Shown: piece by piece, positions 63,214 through 64,000 of the stretch
Layout: each line of letters starts with the position of its first letter
How positions within the stretch are numbered: position 1 is the first letter of the stretch
Origin: Chryseobacterium sp. YIM B08800
Lineage (GTDB): Bacteria; Bacteroidota; Bacteroidia; Flavobacteriales; Weeksellaceae
Length of the DNA stretch: 64,000 nucleotides
Assembly (NCBI RefSeq): GCF_026163565.1
Contig: NZ_JAPDKN010000007.1
Coordinates: forward strand, 62,001 to 126,000
Direction of reading: 5' to 3'
Made by a program: the position numbers and the translations under genes
Notes under the pieces: model-generated
Database searches by the model: none
The model's input: only the letters and a program-made list of their open reading frames with translations
What the model was told of the DNA's origin: nothing

Positions 63214-64000
63214 TTATTTTTTATTTTTAATTGTATGTCCGCTTAAAACTAAGTTCCAATTATTTGGAAACTGTTTACTTTTCCACGCAATATCAATGCT
63301 TTCAGGTGTTGCTATAGATATATCTTCAATATAGATAACAGCATAAAAATTTTCGAACCTAGAATCGTTGACATAATTTGTTGCATCAATTTTTATTTGG
63401 TCCATAAATTCATCAATATTATCATTCGCAGCATCAATATATTTGTATTCTATTGCAGTTTTCAGCTCAGGGATTAATATGTCTGGATTGTATGTTTTAA
63501 ACTGTTGTACAAATGAGGCTTTGTTTCTTAGTCTACAACTAGGATAATAAAGTCCTAAAATCCATTTAACTTGCTTATATATGTCGCTTTCGTTCTTTAT
63601 TGGTTTGTTTAAGTTTTTTATTATAAATCCTGTGTTTTGTAATATAGAATACAACTTAAGATTTTCGTCTACTTTTATTTTTGAATAATCGAAAAATGCG
63701 AATGGCTCCAAATACCTTCTAAAAAGCTGAGTTAGCACTAATTCATTCTCACCTTCAGGGTTAGTTAATTCGGACTCATGTATGTTTTTTTCAAATTGTT
63801 TAGTTAATTCATATTTAAAACTCTGTAACAAAAGTGGCATTTGTCGAATTTCTAAATATGATTGAATAAGAATATATAAATCTTTTAATCTCATTTCAAT
63901 CCAGGATTTCGTCCAGCCAGGATAATCCTCATCGAAACCACCATGATTATCACCCATCATGATATTGAAATGCTCACTTTCAATTGAAATTAATGTCTTC
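63214..64000 (-). CDS. PD-(D/E)XK-like nuclease, 5' end outside window
   Basis: The last ~100 residues contain NPDILIPELKTAIEYKYI, a clear PD-(D/E)XK core (Asp, then Glu-x-Lys), followed by IYIED. The domain resembles the DpnII/MboI-type REase clade, tentatively. The N-terminal part is helical. The first in-window ATG is at 63960, but the frame is open beyond it to the window edge, so the start probably lies outside. It is upstream of the HEPN/Toprim gene and likely co-transcribed with it. Confidence 0.65.
   Translation of the reverse strand, partial: KTLISIESEHFNIMMGDNHGGFDEDYPGWTKSWIEMRLKDLYILIQSYLEIRQMPLLLQSFKYELTKQFEKNIHESELTNPEGENELVLTQLFRRYLEPFAFFDYSKIKVDENLKLYSILQNTGFIIKNLNKPIKNESDIYKQVKWILGLYYPSCRLRNKASFVQQFKTYNPDILIPELKTAIEYKYIDAANDNIDEFMDQIKIDATNYVNDSRFENFYAVIYIEDISIATPESIDIAWKSKQFPNNWNLVLSGHTIKNKK

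Noticed and set aside
1..64000. CRISPR arrays, tRNA or rRNA genes, insertion sequences
   Set aside because: No regularly spaced repeats, no T-arm-like sequence with a cloverleaf, and no transposase-like protein were seen by eye. This is not a substitute for a covariance search.

Overview
The window is about 64 kb of AT-rich DNA from a flavobacterium, most like the Chryseobacterium group (Weeksellaceae). The evidence is Bacteroidota-type -7 boxes (TAnnTTTG), lack of Shine-Dalgarno sites, a secreted protein with a type IX secretion (T9SS) sorting tail, many short SCK/SCN lipoproteins, and flavobacterial families such as the CCC-motif membrane protein, DUF4142 and the DUF3945/TopB pair. No rRNA, tRNA, CRISPR array or insertion sequence was recognised.

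Region 1 (1-13.5 kb) is ordinary chromosome. It holds the end of an alpha/beta hydrolase, an HD hydrolase, a rhodanese, queG, a DUF2459 protein, an L,D-transpeptidase-like lipoprotein, a di-heme cytochrome c peroxidase, a T9SS-exported PhoX-like protein and a leucine-rich-repeat protein. It ends with the bacterial NHEJ pair ku-ligD. ligD is split by a frameshift in a nine-base homopolymer.

Region 2 (13.8-42.1 kb) looks like a general-stress region. It holds three Crp/Fnr paralogs, a large KatE-type catalase, a DUF4142 lipoprotein, and a long operon (zinc alcohol dehydrogenase, CinA-like protein, two SDRs, cytoplasmic alpha-amylase, DUF6766 protein, unknown protein). It also has an Asp/Gly/Ser-rich KGG protein, a DUF892 protein, CcoG, a Rieske-FAD oxidoreductase, GlsB, BrkB/YihY, a DUF2383 protein and a type II NADH dehydrogenase. 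A palindrome ATGA-N6-TCAT recurs in front of several of these genes, four times centred about 30 bases upstream of a -7 box. That is where a Crp/Fnr class II activator binds, so at least part of the region may be one regulon.

Region 3 (42.1-51.7 kb) is a DNA-damage cluster followed by unrelated genes. A second DnaE and a catalytically intact Pol IV form an operon divergent from an XRE-S24 (LexA/CI-like) repressor, followed by an AlkB homolog that starts with a sliding-clamp-binding motif. Next are a DUF4385 protein, an exonuclease VII large-subunit-like protein with a coiled coil and a C-terminal membrane anchor, a lipoprotein and a CDF metal transporter.

Region 4 (about 52 kb to the end) is the edge of an integrative conjugative element. 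A helix-turn-helix protein, a DUF4099/DUF3945 protein and topoisomerase III lead into defence-like cargo: a PstI/BsuBI-type restriction-modification pair, an uncharacterised two-gene module (possible NA37-like protein plus a three-helix membrane protein), and on the opposite strand a HEPN/Toprim-type protein with a PD-(D/E)XK nuclease cut by the window end. The two-gene module, the HEPN/Toprim-nuclease pair and the membrane-anchored ExoVII-like protein are the best candidates for undescribed biology.
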